Shown here: positions 1-11,824 of the stretch, piece after piece | Layout of the letters: each line of letters opens with the position of its first letter | Numbering within the stretch: position 1 is the stretch's first letter | Origin: Spongilla lacustris | Lineage: Eukaryota > Porifera > Demospongiae > Spongillida > Spongillidae | Assembly (NCBI GenBank): GCA_949361645.1 | Contig: OX442434.1 | Location: forward strand, 814,048-878,047 | Length of the DNA: 64,000 nucleotides | Reading direction: 5' to 3' | The notes under the pieces: generated by a model | Told to the model about the DNA's origin: nothing | The model's database searches: none | What the model saw: only the letters and a program-made list of their open reading frames with translations | Position numbers and translations under genes: made by a program

Positions 1-540
1 TTCGTATATATATATAAAATGTTATAAAATTCCCTTATGTTTGAATCGCTATAACTTCTGAATGGTAAAAGCTATCGACTTCCTATTTTCAACACTTCAT
101 ACTACACCATTTCTCTATTTTAAAATCCATTTTGGAGTCTTGCACTTGCTCCGTGCCAGTATTGCAATGTTCGATACCCCACCGGGTTCACACCCGCCAT
201 AACTTTAGGTAGGAGTAATGAAATCGCTTCAAATTCGGTTTGTAGGTAGAGAGGTCCTATACCTATCGATTTGTTCTGTTCGTTAATTTTTATGTCATCC
301 GTTACGGAGATACAGCGGCGCAAAGTTGGTACACGTTTCCCGCTCGAATCGCGCCGTTGTACGTGCGAGGCCCGCTTCCATTCATCAAAGACATGAATAT
401 GCAACTACTTCCTGTGGGCCGAGACTTTGATAACTTATAGCCACACCCATACTGCGCTAGCTAGATCTGATGAGTAAGTATTTAATGTATCGTCCCTGTC
501 ACAGTTGTTATTCGTTATCTCCTATGTAGATAACGGAGAT
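1..540 (+). mobile_element. Left terminal arm of palindromic DNA transposon (truncated by window edge)
   Basis: This stretch matches, in inverted orientation, positions 14,460-15,000 at the other end of the element. Shared marks are the TATA-rich run at the very start, the block around 'cttgctccgtgccagtattg' (about 145-165) and 'atcgatttgttctgttcgtt' (about 265-285). Position 1 aligns about 25 bp inside the right terminus at 15,021, so the true left end with its GGGACAG terminus should lie just outside the window. The same sequence forms the arms of the MITEs at 15,476 and 40,357. No coding potential is convincing here. Confidence 0.75.
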
Positions 541-1857
541 ATGGCGACGTCCACTGAAGACAACACGCTCGCAAGAGTTTCAATCGGCGGACGAGGGGAG
601 ATTGAGAACGGTAGTGACGGTGGTTATACTACTGACGACGACTGACGATGGTGGTTGTAGGGAGTGAGCAGCCCCTAAATGACTAAGAGCCAGCAGCCCT
701 AGTCTCGTACCCAGACCCTGATTCCCACAGCTGCGGATGGACACCAGCCCCACCCCCACATATGCCTCACTGCATTGCAAGTCCAGACAGCAGCCCCGCA
801 TAACCAGCAGCAGACGCCACCAACCCGCACTACCTATGGAACCACCTACCCATATCAGACCCTACACACGAGCCACAAACTAACCAGTGGGGTCAGCCTC
901 CACAATGGTATACCAGTGGAAACACTGCTATCCCTCTCGCTGCAAATGGAGTTGGCAGCCCCCACAATTTCAATCAAGGGAAGCCACACATCCCAATGGA
1001 CTTACAGCAGAACCTAGCTGACTGTGTCCGGCAGTGTGGCCAGGATGTCACTTGTGTGTCACAGCTGTACCTGCCTTCTTGAGCCAGTGGTTTGGTCCTC
1101 TGGTTGGCCTAAGACACTACCACACATTTGAGTTTGATCAAGACCACCCTGGTGTCATGAGGATGGAGACCTTGCCATCGGACACAAACCCCACCGAGAT
1201 GAGCATGCTGAGGGCTGGAGTGGCCATAAAGGACATACAGGAGGCTTATCAGAGCCAAGTGATGCCACCTGTTATTACCCCCAGTGGATTGTCCCTGATG
1301 CGGTCACTGTACCTGTACGAGAAGGTGAGGGAATACGGTCGTGACCCCAAGAAAAGGGACAAGGTGTTGTCCAAAGCCTTCACAAAGCTTAGAGGCCAAC
1401 TCTTCCTATATATCCATGCGGTAATGCTTCATCCCATGCAGTAGCAGAAAATGACAAACCAAGACCTTCCTCACTTACTTACAGTCTGCAGATGACACTC
1501 ACAGTGAATTGCAAGGTGAAGGTAATAGCTGACACTGTTTCTGGCAGGAGGAAATGCAGACCCAGGTCTGAACTAATCCTTGCCTACCAATGCACTGTAC
1601 ATGTATGTCGCAACAAGTATGCCAGTAGCCAGGCCCTGTCCCTGCACAAAAAGAACACTCACAAGCAGCCTGCTGTTCCAGGTGATGAACACAGATTCCA
1701 GCGTTGACAAAAGAAGCCAGGGTCCAGCCAAGCACAAGCCGCGAGGCATACGCTAATATCTGAAATTGACAGGCCATTTTCCAGTTCGGTGTGTGGCAAG
1801 ACGTACGGCACCCCAGCCGCACTGTATACTCACAACAAGACCAATAATGGTTCATGA
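541..1857 (+). pseudogene. Degenerate transposase copy in the left arm
   Basis: This is a dead copy of the transposase at 11,825-14,452. The ATG at 541 is followed by the same first codons (ATGGCGACG). Positions 1,008-1,450 encode the region LADCVRQCGQ through DPKKRDK, and 1,535-1,857 encode the two C-terminal zinc fingers. The middle of the protein, including the presumed catalytic core, is missing: about 700-1,005 is short dispersed repeat DNA related to 3,541-4,260. Finger 1 has two extra residues between its cysteines. In finger 2 the first cysteine reads Ser and the last histidine reads Asn. Frames change between blocks and internal stops occur, so no active protein is expected. Confidence 0.8.
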
Positions 1858-1904
1858 CAAAGGAACCATATTGTGAGATGCATGCTTTTTATGTAGTTTA
1901 AGGT

Positions 1905-2675
1905 CACCTCTGCAGTGTACACCATACATCTGTGTCGTTAAGGGGTTAACTCTGTATACCATACATCTGTGTCATCAAGGGATTACCTGTACACCATACA
2001 TCTGTATCGTTAAAGGGTTTTTACCTCTGTACACTTTGTGTATGTGTTATTACAGTATCACCTGTACACCATACATCTGTGTCATCAAGGGGTTACCTGA
2101 ACACCATACATCTGTGTCGTTAAGGGGTTACCTCTATATACCTTATGTATGTGTTGTTAAGGGGTTACCTCTTGTGTGTACCCCATTAATCTGTTTCATC
2201 AAGGGGTTACCTGTACACCATACATCTGTGTCGTTAAGGTGTTACCTCTGCACACCTTATGTATATGTATGGGTTGTTACCTGTACAGTGTACAGTGTAC
2301 ACCATACATCTGTGTCGTTAAGGGGTTAACTCTGTATACCTTATGTATGTGTTGTTAAGGGGTCACCTGTACTCCATACATCTGTGTCATCAAGGGGTTA
2401 CCTGTACACCATACACCTGTGTCGTTAAGGTGTTACCTCTGCACACCTTATGTATATGTATGGGTTGTTATGGTATCACCTGTACAGTGTACAGTGTACA
2501 CCATACATCTGTGTCGTTAAGGGGTTAACTCTGTATACCTTATGTATGTGTTGTTAAGGGGTCACCTGTACACTGTACATCGGTGTCGTTAAGGGGTTAC
2601 CTCTGCACACCATACATCTGTGTCATCAAGGGGTTACCTGTACACCATACATCTGTGTCGTTAAGGGATTTTTAC
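1905..2675 (+). repeat. Minisatellite array M1 (about 37-bp unit)
   Basis: Imperfect tandem copies are built on 'caccatacatctgtgtcgtt' followed by 'aaggggttacct'. Copies alternate with a shorter variant containing 'ccttatgtatgtgttgttaa'. The array starts about 50 bp after the dead transposase stop. The same array in reverse complement occupies about 5,962-6,655, with the same junction sequence on its inner side. Confidence 0.9.
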
Positions 2676-3540
2676 TTTTCACGTAGTGGTGATGTAATCC
2701 ATCTGATGCTGTGAAAATCTAGGTCTGGGTGTGAGACTAGTGACGATGGTGGTCCCATTTACACCCTGTATATGTGTCTGCTGTGGGATCAAATCCATGG
2801 TCCCATTTACATCCTGTATGTGTGTATTTTGGGGTCAAATCCATAGTCCCATTTACACACTGTAGGTGTATCTATTGTCGGGTCAAATGCATGATCCCAT
2901 TTACACCCTGTACTTGAGTCTGTTTTAGGGTCAAATCTATGGTTCCATTTACACCCTAAAGCTGTGTCTGTTGTGAGATCAAATCCATGCTCCCATTTAC
3001 ACCCTGCATGTACTTTTGTCTGTTGTGGGGTAAATTCATTGGTCCCATTTACACCCTGTACTTTTTCTGTTGTGGGGTCAATTCATTGGTCCCATTTATA
3101 CCCTGTACTTTTGTCTGTTGTGGGGTCAATTCATTGGTCCCATTTACACCCTGTACTTTTGTCTGTTGTGGGGTCAATTCATTGGTCCCATTTACACCCT
3201 GTACTTTTGTCTGTTGTGGGGTCAATGATCTGATGTACACCCTGTACTTGTGATCAAATCCATGATCCCATTTACACACTGTACTTTTGTCTGTTGTGGG
3301 GTCAATTCATTGGTCCCATTTACACCCTGTACTTTTGTCTGTTGTGGGGTCAGTTCATTGGTCCTATTTACACCCTGTACTTCTGTCTGTTGTGGGTCAA
3401 ATCCATGGTCCCATTTACACCCTGTACTTGTGTCTGTTTTAGGATCAAATCCATGGTCCTATTTACACTCTGTACATGTACATGTATGTGTGTCTGTTGT
3501 GGGGTCAATGCATTGGTCCCATTTACACCCTGTAATGGCC
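2676..3540 (+). repeat. Minisatellite array M2 (about 46-bp unit)
   Basis: Tandem copies are built on 'ggtcccatttacaccctgta' followed by 'cttttgtctgttgtggggtc'. The unit is conserved enough to leave short open frames on both strands, which I do not regard as genes. The array mirrors 5,470-5,900. The unique joint to M1 around 2,680-2,755 is also mirrored at about 5,880-5,960, which shows that both arrays belong to one inverted repeat. Confidence 0.88.
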
Positions 3541-4340
3541 CAGGGTCCAATCAGGTCAACTCCCTCACTGCAAGTGGACAGAACCATTAATGCAAGTTAA
3601 CTTAATAGCCCCACACTACATGTCCAGACAGTTAGCACCAGTGCATGGAGCAATTGCAGGTGGAGTTATCAGACTGGCAGCAAGGGAGCAATCAGGTGCT
3701 AAAAAATCCTACAGGGTCATTGGGGGTCCCCACAATAATGCAGCTCTCACACTGCGATAGGAATTGGCACCCCCCACTATATTAGGGGAGCCATGAACTG
3801 GATTAACACATGCCCCATTCACCCCCATGGCCCTATCTCCCACTACCTATCCTCCTCTACTGCAAGTTGTATCAGAGGCCCAGGCCATCCCCTACTCAAT
3901 AGCACTCTCAGTCCCCACACGACCAGCCCTCCCACCCACCCCTAAAAACCCCTCTAACATATGGTGTAATCGTACTACCAACAGGCCGGAGAGCTGCCAG
4001 CTGCCACATTACCAGGGTTGAATGGGGTCGTCACAAAGCTATGTGGAGTGGAACCTTGAACTGGAGCCGACCCCAAATACTGGGGCCAGCCACAATGGCC
4101 CTCTATCCTAGCCCCACACAGCTCCTCACTGCAAATGCAAATGAAGCCACTACCTATGAAACCATTAACCCCCACACTACTAGAGTACTTACTAGTAGGG
4201 GACCGGAACCATCGTGGAGCTACCATCTCGCATTGGACAAATGGGGATACCACCACTGAGTGTACATGCCTACGTTTTTCTCTTCACACATTTTGTGTTG
4301 TACATGTAGATCTGAACTAGGTCTACTGTAGACATGTACA
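3541..4340 (+). repeat. Arm segment with dispersed short repeats, partly deleted in the opposite arm
   Basis: The segment has loosely repeated phrases of the type 'cactgcaaatg' followed by CCCCACA-rich sequence. Positions 3,985-4,320 match 5,100-5,470 in reverse complement. The stretch about 3,541-3,980 has no partner in the right arm, so one arm gained or lost about 440 bp. Similar phrases occur at 760-1,005 inside the broken transposase. No gene is recognised. Confidence 0.6.
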
Positions 4341-5100
4341 TGTTTTGTGCATGTACATGTACGTATACAGAGTAAATTTTATCTGGTGTGAAGCCATGCT
4401 GTTAGTGGTGAATATACTTACCTGCCCTATCGGTACTGATTGCGGTGGGTCTGCACCCGTGGTTGGTGTATATAGACAACCAAGGCTTGCAGAGGGCGTT
4501 TTGCCTACTGGGAACTACATACTGTAAGGCCTTACTTTACGCGAGTAGCAAAATATGGAAGTACCATTTTGAATGTCACGCATGCACAGTCACAGCTACA
4601 ATGTGGCACGATGAAGACATCAGAATTCATGACCACACAATGCAAGTGGAGTTAATAGACCCTACAAATTTAATGGATTCATCAACTACGTTATACCTAG
4701 CCCTAGGCTGGTGTTTCTGCCAAAATGTATGTGCGCGGGTAGTGTATAGTGGCCGTGGGGCACAGGTGAAACTGGGTTACACTGGTAATGTCTGGTGACA
4801 TCTCTGACAGTGCTGTGTGGTCATGAATTCTGACGTCTTCACCGTGACACATTGTAGCTGTGACTGTGCTTGCAATTTATGTGACATTGATTCAAAATGG
4901 CACTAATATGTTTTGCTACTAGTTCTCAGTACATGTAGGCAAAACGCCCTCTGCAAGCCTTGGTTGTCTATATACACCAACCACGGGTGCAGACCCACCA
5001 CAATCAGTACCGATAGGGCAAGTAACTATATTCACCACTAACAGCATGGCTTCACACCAGAATGCACAAAACATGTACATGTACATGTCTACAGTAGTTC
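4341..5100. repeat. Centre of the large inverted repeat (hairpin arms and loop)
   Basis: Positions 4,345-4,640 and 4,814-5,100 are near-perfect reverse complements, for example 'ccaaggcttgcagagggcgt' at about 4,481 against its complement near 4,945-4,970. The unpaired spacer is about 4,641-4,813. This is the axis of symmetry for the arrays M2/M2' and M1/M1' on either side. Confidence 0.85.
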
Positions 5101-5469
5101 AGATCCACATGTACAGCACAAAATGTGTGAAGAGAAAAACGTATACGCATGTACACTCTACAAATGGAGGCTGCTCCAGTGGTGGCATCCCCATTTGTCC
5201 AATGCAAGCTGGTAGCTCCACGATGGTTCCCCTACCAGTAATTCCTCTTGTAGTGTGGGGGTTAATGGTTTCATAGGTACATGTAGTGGCTTCACGTGCA
5301 TTTGCAGTGAGGAGCTGTGTGGGGCTAGGATAGAAGGCCATTGTGGCTGGTCCCAGTGTTTGAGGTCGGCTCCAGTTCAAGGTTCCACTCCACATGCTGA
5401 GGTCTAGCTTTGTGACGACCCCATTCAACCCTGGTAATGTGGCAGCTGGCAGCTCTCCGGCCTGTTGGT

Positions 5470-5900
5470 AGTATGACCCCACAACAGACAAAAGTACAGG
5501 GTGTAAATGGGACCAATGAATTGACCTCACAACAGACAAAAGTACAGGGTGTAAATGGAACCATGTATTTGACCCCACAACAGACATAAGAACAGGGTGT
5601 AAATGGGACCATGGATTTGATCACAAGTACAGGGTGTAAATGGGATCATGGATTTGAGTCCCTACAACAGACACAAGTACAGGGTGTAAATGGGAGCATG
5701 GATTTGATCTCACAACAGACACAAGTTTAGGGTGTAAATGGGACCATAGATTTGACCCTAAAACAGACTCAAGTACAGTGTGTAAATGGGACCATGGATT
5801 TGACCCCACAATAGATACACTTACAGTGTGTAAATGGGACCATGGATTTGATCCCACAGCAGACACTAGTACAGGGTGTAAATGGGACCACCGTCGTCAC
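5470..5900 (-). repeat. Minisatellite array M2' (mirror of M2)
   Basis: Reverse-complement copies of the M2 unit ('tacagggtgtaaatgggacc') repeat about nine times. The array is shorter than its partner at 2,676-3,540, as expected if tandem arrays in the two arms change copy number independently. Confidence 0.88.
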
Positions 5901-5961
5901 TAGTCTCGCACCCAGACCTAGATTTTCACAGCATTGGATGGATTACATCACCACTACGTGA

Positions 5962-6655
5962 AAAGTAAAAATCCATAAACGACACAGATGTATGGTGTAC
6001 AGGTAACCCCTTAATGACACATACATAAGGTGTACAGAGGTATCCCCTTAACAACACGGATGTATGGTGTACAGGTAACCCCTTGATGACACAGATGAAT
6101 GGGGTACACACAAGAGGTTAAATCCCTTAACAACACATACATAAGGTTTACAGAGGTAACCCCTTAACGACACAGATGTATTGTGTAAAGGTAACCCCTT
6201 GATGACACAGATGTATGGTGTACAGAGGTAACCCCTTAACGACACAGAAGTACAGTGTACAGGTAACCCCTTAACAACACATACATAAGGTATACAGAGT
6301 TAACCCCTTAACGACACAGATGTATGGTGTACAGGTAACCCCTTGATGACACATATGTATATGATGGGGGGGGGGGGGGGGGGGGGGGGGTACAACAAGA
6401 GGTAACCCCTTAACAACACATACATTAACGACACATACATAAAGCATACAAAGGTAACCCCTTAACGGCACAGATGTATGGTGTACAGGTAACCCCTTAA
6501 CGGCACAGATGTATGGTGTACAGGTAACCCCTTAACGGCACAGATGTATGGTGTACAGGTAACCCCTTAACGACACAGATGTATGGTGTACAGGTAACCC
6601 CTTGATGAAACATACATACGGTTTACAGAGGTAACCCCTTAACGACACAGATGTA
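5962..6655 (-). repeat. Minisatellite array M1' (mirror of M1), with a 25-G run
   Basis: Reverse-complement copies of M1 ('aacgacacagatgtatggtg' plus 'tacaggtaacccctt'). At 6,366-6,390 a homopolymer of 25 G interrupts one unit. Three nearly identical 37-bp copies at about 6,455-6,565 suggest recent expansion. Confidence 0.88.
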
Positions 6656-9600
6656 CAGTGTACATACCCACCACACATCAGTACACTATACACACCACAT
6701 CAGTACACTATACACACCACACATCGGTACACTATACACACCACACATCAGTACACTATACACACCACATCAGTACACTATACACACCACACATCGGTAC
6801 ACTATACACACCACACATCAGTACACTATACACACCACACATCAGTACACTATACACACCACATCAGTACACTATACACACCACACATCAGTACACTATA
6901 CACACCACATCAGTACACTATACACACCACATCAGTACACTATACACACCACACATCGGTACACTATACACACCACACATCAGTACACTATACACACCAC
7001 ACATCAGTACACTGTACACACCACACATCAGTACACTATACACACCACACATCAGTACACTATACACACCACACATACGCACACCACACATCAGTACACT
7101 ATACACACCACACATCAGTACACTATACACACCACACATACGCACACCACACATCAGTACACTATACACACCACACATCAGTACACTATACACACCACAC
7201 ATCAGTACACACATCAGTACACTATACACACCACACATACACACACCACACATCAGTACACTATACACACCACACATACGCACACCACACATCAGTACAC
7301 TATACACACCACACATCAGTACACTATACAAACCACACATACACACCACACATCAGTACACTATACACACCACACATCAGTACACTATACACACCACACA
7401 TCAGTACACTATACACACCACACATCAGTACACTATACACACCACACATACACACACCACACATCGGTACACTATACACACCACACATCAGTACACTATA
7501 CACACCACACATCAGTACACTATACACACCACACATCAGTACACTATACACACCACACATCAGTACACTATACACACCACACATACACACACCACACATC
7601 AGTACACTATACACACCACACATACACACACCACACATCGGTACACTATACACACCACACATGCACACACCACACATCGGTACACTATACACACCACACA
7701 TACACACACCACACATCAGTACACTATACACACCACACATCAGTACACTATACACACCACACATCAGTACACTATACACACCACACATACACACACTACA
7801 CATCAGTACACTATACACACCACACATCAGTACACTGTACACACCACACATACACACACCACACATCAGTACACTATACACACCACACATCAGTACACTA
7901 TACACACCACACATCAGTACACTATACACACCACACATACACACACCACACATCAGTACACTATACACACCACACATACACACACCACACATACACACAC
8001 CACACATCAGTACACTATACACACCACACATCAGTACACTATACACACCACACATACACACACCACACATACACACACCACACATCAGTACACACATCAG
8101 TACACTATACACACCACACATACACACACCACACATCAGTACACTATACACACCACACATCAGTACACTATACACACCACACATCAGTACACTATAGACA
8201 CCACACATCAGTACACTATACACACCACACATATACACACCCCACATCAGTACACTATACACACCACACATCAGTACACTATACACACCACACATCAGTA
8301 CACTATACACACCACACATCAGTACACTATACACACCACACATACACACACCACACATCAGTACACTATACATACCACACATACACACACCACACATACA
8401 CACACCACACATCAGTACACTATACACACCACACATCAGTACACTGTACACACCACACATACACACACCACACATCAGTACACTATACACACCACACATA
8501 CACACACCACACATACACACACCACACATCAGTACACACATCAGTACACTATACACACCACACATACACACACCACACATCAGTACACTATACACACCAC
8601 ACATCAGTACACTATAGACACCACACATCAGTACACTATACACACCACACATACACACCACACATACACACCACACATCAGTACACTATACACACCACAC
8701 ATACACACACTACACATCAGTACACTATACACACCACACATCAGTACACTATACACACCACACATACACACACCACACATCAGTACACTATACACACCAC
8801 ACATCAGTACACTATACACACCACACATCAGTACACTATACACACCACACCTATACACACCACACATCAGTACACTATACACACCACACATACACACACC
8901 ACATCAGTACACTATACACACCACACATCAGTACACTATACACACCACACATCAGTACACTATACACACCACACCTATACACACCACACATCAGTACACT
9001 ATACACACCACACATACACACCACACATCAGTACACTATACACACCACACATCAGTACACTATACACACCACACATCAGTACACTATAGACACCACACAT
9101 CAGTACACTATACACACCACACATATACACACCACACATCAGTACACTATACACACCACACATCAATACACTATACACACCACACATACACACACCACAC
9201 ATCAGTACACTATACACACCACACATCAGTACACTATACACACCACACATCAGTACACTATACACACCACACATCAGTACACTATACACACCACACATCA
9301 GTACACTATACACACCACACATCAGTACACTATACACACCACACATACACACCACACATCAGTACACTATACACACCACACATCAGTACACTATACACAC
9401 CACACATCAGTACACTATACACACCACACATACACACACCACACATCAGTACACTATACACACCACACATCAGTACACTATACACACCACACATACACAC
9501 CACACATCAGTACACTATACACACCACACATCAGTACACTATACACACCACACATCAGTACACTGTACACACCACACATAAGTACACTATACACACCACA

Positions 9601-10010
9601 CATCAGTACACTATACACACCACACATACACACACTACACATCAGTACACTATACACACCACACATACACACACTACACATCAGTACACTGTACACACCA
9701 CACATCAGTACACTATACACACCACACATACACACACCACACATCAGTACACTATACACACCACACATCAGTACACTGTACACACCACACATACGCACAC
9801 CACACATCAGTACACTATACACACCACACATCAGTACACTATACACACCACATCAGTACACTATACACACCACACATCGGTACACTATACACACCACACA
9901 TCAGTACACTATACACACCACACATCAGAACACTAAACACACACTACACCATACATGTATTCACCACACATCAGTACACTACACACACCTCACATCAGTA
10001 CACTATACAC
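6655..10010 (+). repeat. Satellite-like array of a 24-bp unit (about 3.4 kb)
   Basis: The unit reads TACACTATACACACCAC followed by ACATCAG (24 bp). It is interspersed with a related 15-bp insertion module (ACACACCACACATAC type) that gives 39-bp higher units. Because these periods are multiples of three and the common unit lacks stops in several frames, very long open frames appear on both strands (up to 1,092 codons). They encode only His/Thr/Tyr or Val/Met/Cys/Gly repeats. The array lies only in the right arm of the inverted repeat, between M1' and the 10-11.8 kb segment. Confidence 0.93.
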
Positions 10011-11140
10011 ATCTGCCAGTGCAGTTTAACCACGTAGGGTGCAGCAATATGTTAGTGCACTCCCAGTTTTGGTGCTACATGTACATGTACGTGTATTAAT
10101 GCCAGGTCACCTAGCTTGGAAACCCATGCATCAGAGTTTATCTCCACATTTTAAAATGTACCAGGTTTGAACTTATCACACCAATGTAGATGTATCCCAC
10201 ATTGAGAAGTTATAGCCTAGTCTTTTATGGCCCACCTACATATGAATTTGTTACTGATATTAGATAAGATAAGCTTGTGCATTAACCCTCCAGCACATGC
10301 ACCAAACACACTGTCATTGGGATGTGCAAGACACCACACCTTCTATGGCATGGGGTGCACTAACCCTCCATCACATGCGCCAAACACAGTGTCATCGAGA
10401 TGTGCAAGACACCACACCTTCTATGGCATGGGGTGCACCAACCCTCCAGCACATGCACCAAACACATTGTCATTGGGATGTGCAAGATACCATACCTCCT
10501 TTGGCATTCAACTACATGCATCTCACAATATGGTTCATGAACCATGGTCTCTTTTCTTGTGAGTATACAGTGCGGATGAGCTGCCGTACTATTCACCTGG
10601 ATCACCACGCCACTTAAGTCATCCAAGATGTTCTTCACCACGTCACTGTACTCGGCAAACACGTTCAAGTCATTCAACACATCCATCTTCATGTTTTTCC
10701 TCACCATGCTCATCATCCATTCCTCATACTCACACTTGCATCATTCCTATTAGCCAGAGCCACTGCCTGTAATGGTGAGGCCACCAGTAGCTGCAATAGT
10801 CCAGTTTCCACCAAGGATTCAGCTCCAGTCACCATCACAGTCATGGTCCCAGGCAGCGTTACCATGGACAGCTGGACCTATGCCAGACACTTGGGCAGGA
10901 CAAGGACCATTCTTTTACCATTAATATGCGTACTAGAACTCTTTCAAAACATTTACATGTTCATGTGCTTGTACCCATGTGATCACTTCTTTGTTATGAT
11001 AATCAAGCTTCGCTAAGGTGTAACTTCTTGTGTAAATGTAACGTTTGTCAGAATGTTACCTCAATAGATTGTGAGGACAAGCTGACAAACGAGTTCTTAA
11101 AAGAACTTTTGATTCAACACGATACACAGTTGCACTGTAC
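10011..11140. repeat. Right-arm filler with a triplicated ~83-bp repeat
   Basis: Positions 10,279-10,500 hold three copies of a unit of about 83 bp that starts 'accctccagcacatgcacca' and ends 'ctatggcatggggtgca'. The rest of this stretch (10,011-10,270 and 10,600-11,140) shows no gene, motif or repeat that I recognise. Confidence 0.6.
10515..10597 (-). pseudogene. Fragment of transposase 3' end
   Basis: About 80 bp closely match 11,808-11,875, the last codons and 3' flank of the intact transposase ('cacaatatggttcatga' and 'gtgcggatgagctgccgtac'). The match stops abruptly at 10,597. This is a short duplicated scrap of the element inside its own right arm. Confidence 0.75.
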
Positions 11141-11470
11141 ATAGATTATCTGAGCAACAACCGACTTTTCTTCACGAGTGCACCAGAGCTACATGTACAT
11201 GTATATCTGAGCAACAATCGACTTTTAACTTCACGGGTGCACCAGAGTTATCAAGCAACAACCGACTTTTCTTCACGAGTGCACCAGAGCTACATGTACA
11301 TGTATATCTGAGCAACAATCGACTTTTAACTTCACGGGTGCACCAGAGTTATCAAGCAACAACCGACTTTTCTTCACGAGTGCACCAGAGCTACATGTAC
11401 ATGTATATCTGAGCAACAATCGACTTCTTCATGGATGCACCAAACATCTCTCTAGTAATCTGAGCAACAA
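11140..11470 (+). repeat. Tandem repeat of about 102 bp, three copies
   Basis: The unit contains 'caaccgacttttcttcacga' and, half a unit later, the diverged form 'caatcgacttttaacttcac', so the array has a nested half-unit periodicity. Copies start near 11,157, 11,255 and 11,358. The following 11,471-11,770 shows nothing recognisable. Confidence 0.8.
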
Positions 11471-11824
11471 CTAACTTAAATTAGCAGAGGTGCATGCATC
11501 ATGTTCTGTGTCTATTCAGGCAACTAAATTGCTAAGGTAACTCACAACCTGAGAGCTTCTCTAGCTTTAAGTGCTCTTAATGCTGGTAAGACCTCCATTG
11601 ATGTCCGGGTTCTTTGGGTAATTGTAGGACTTGCCAGGTAAATGTAGCTTTGGGTGAAGGAAATTTACTTCAACAAGCCGGGCTTCCACATCCACCTTTG
11701 TCACATATCAAAGCCAAACAATCATCTTCCTATGCAACTGTTACATAGCCTTTCACGATGGCCTCACTTCTACAGATGAAATTGAAATGGTAATAATACC
11801 ATGAAATGCTTCTCACAATATGGT

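Noticed and set aside
6651..9936. Open frames of 812 and 1,092 codons (His/Thr/Tyr repeats) and matching minus-strand frames
   Set aside because: They are by-products of a 24-bp tandem repeat whose period is a multiple of three. The same DNA is open in several frames and no normal protein composition is present.
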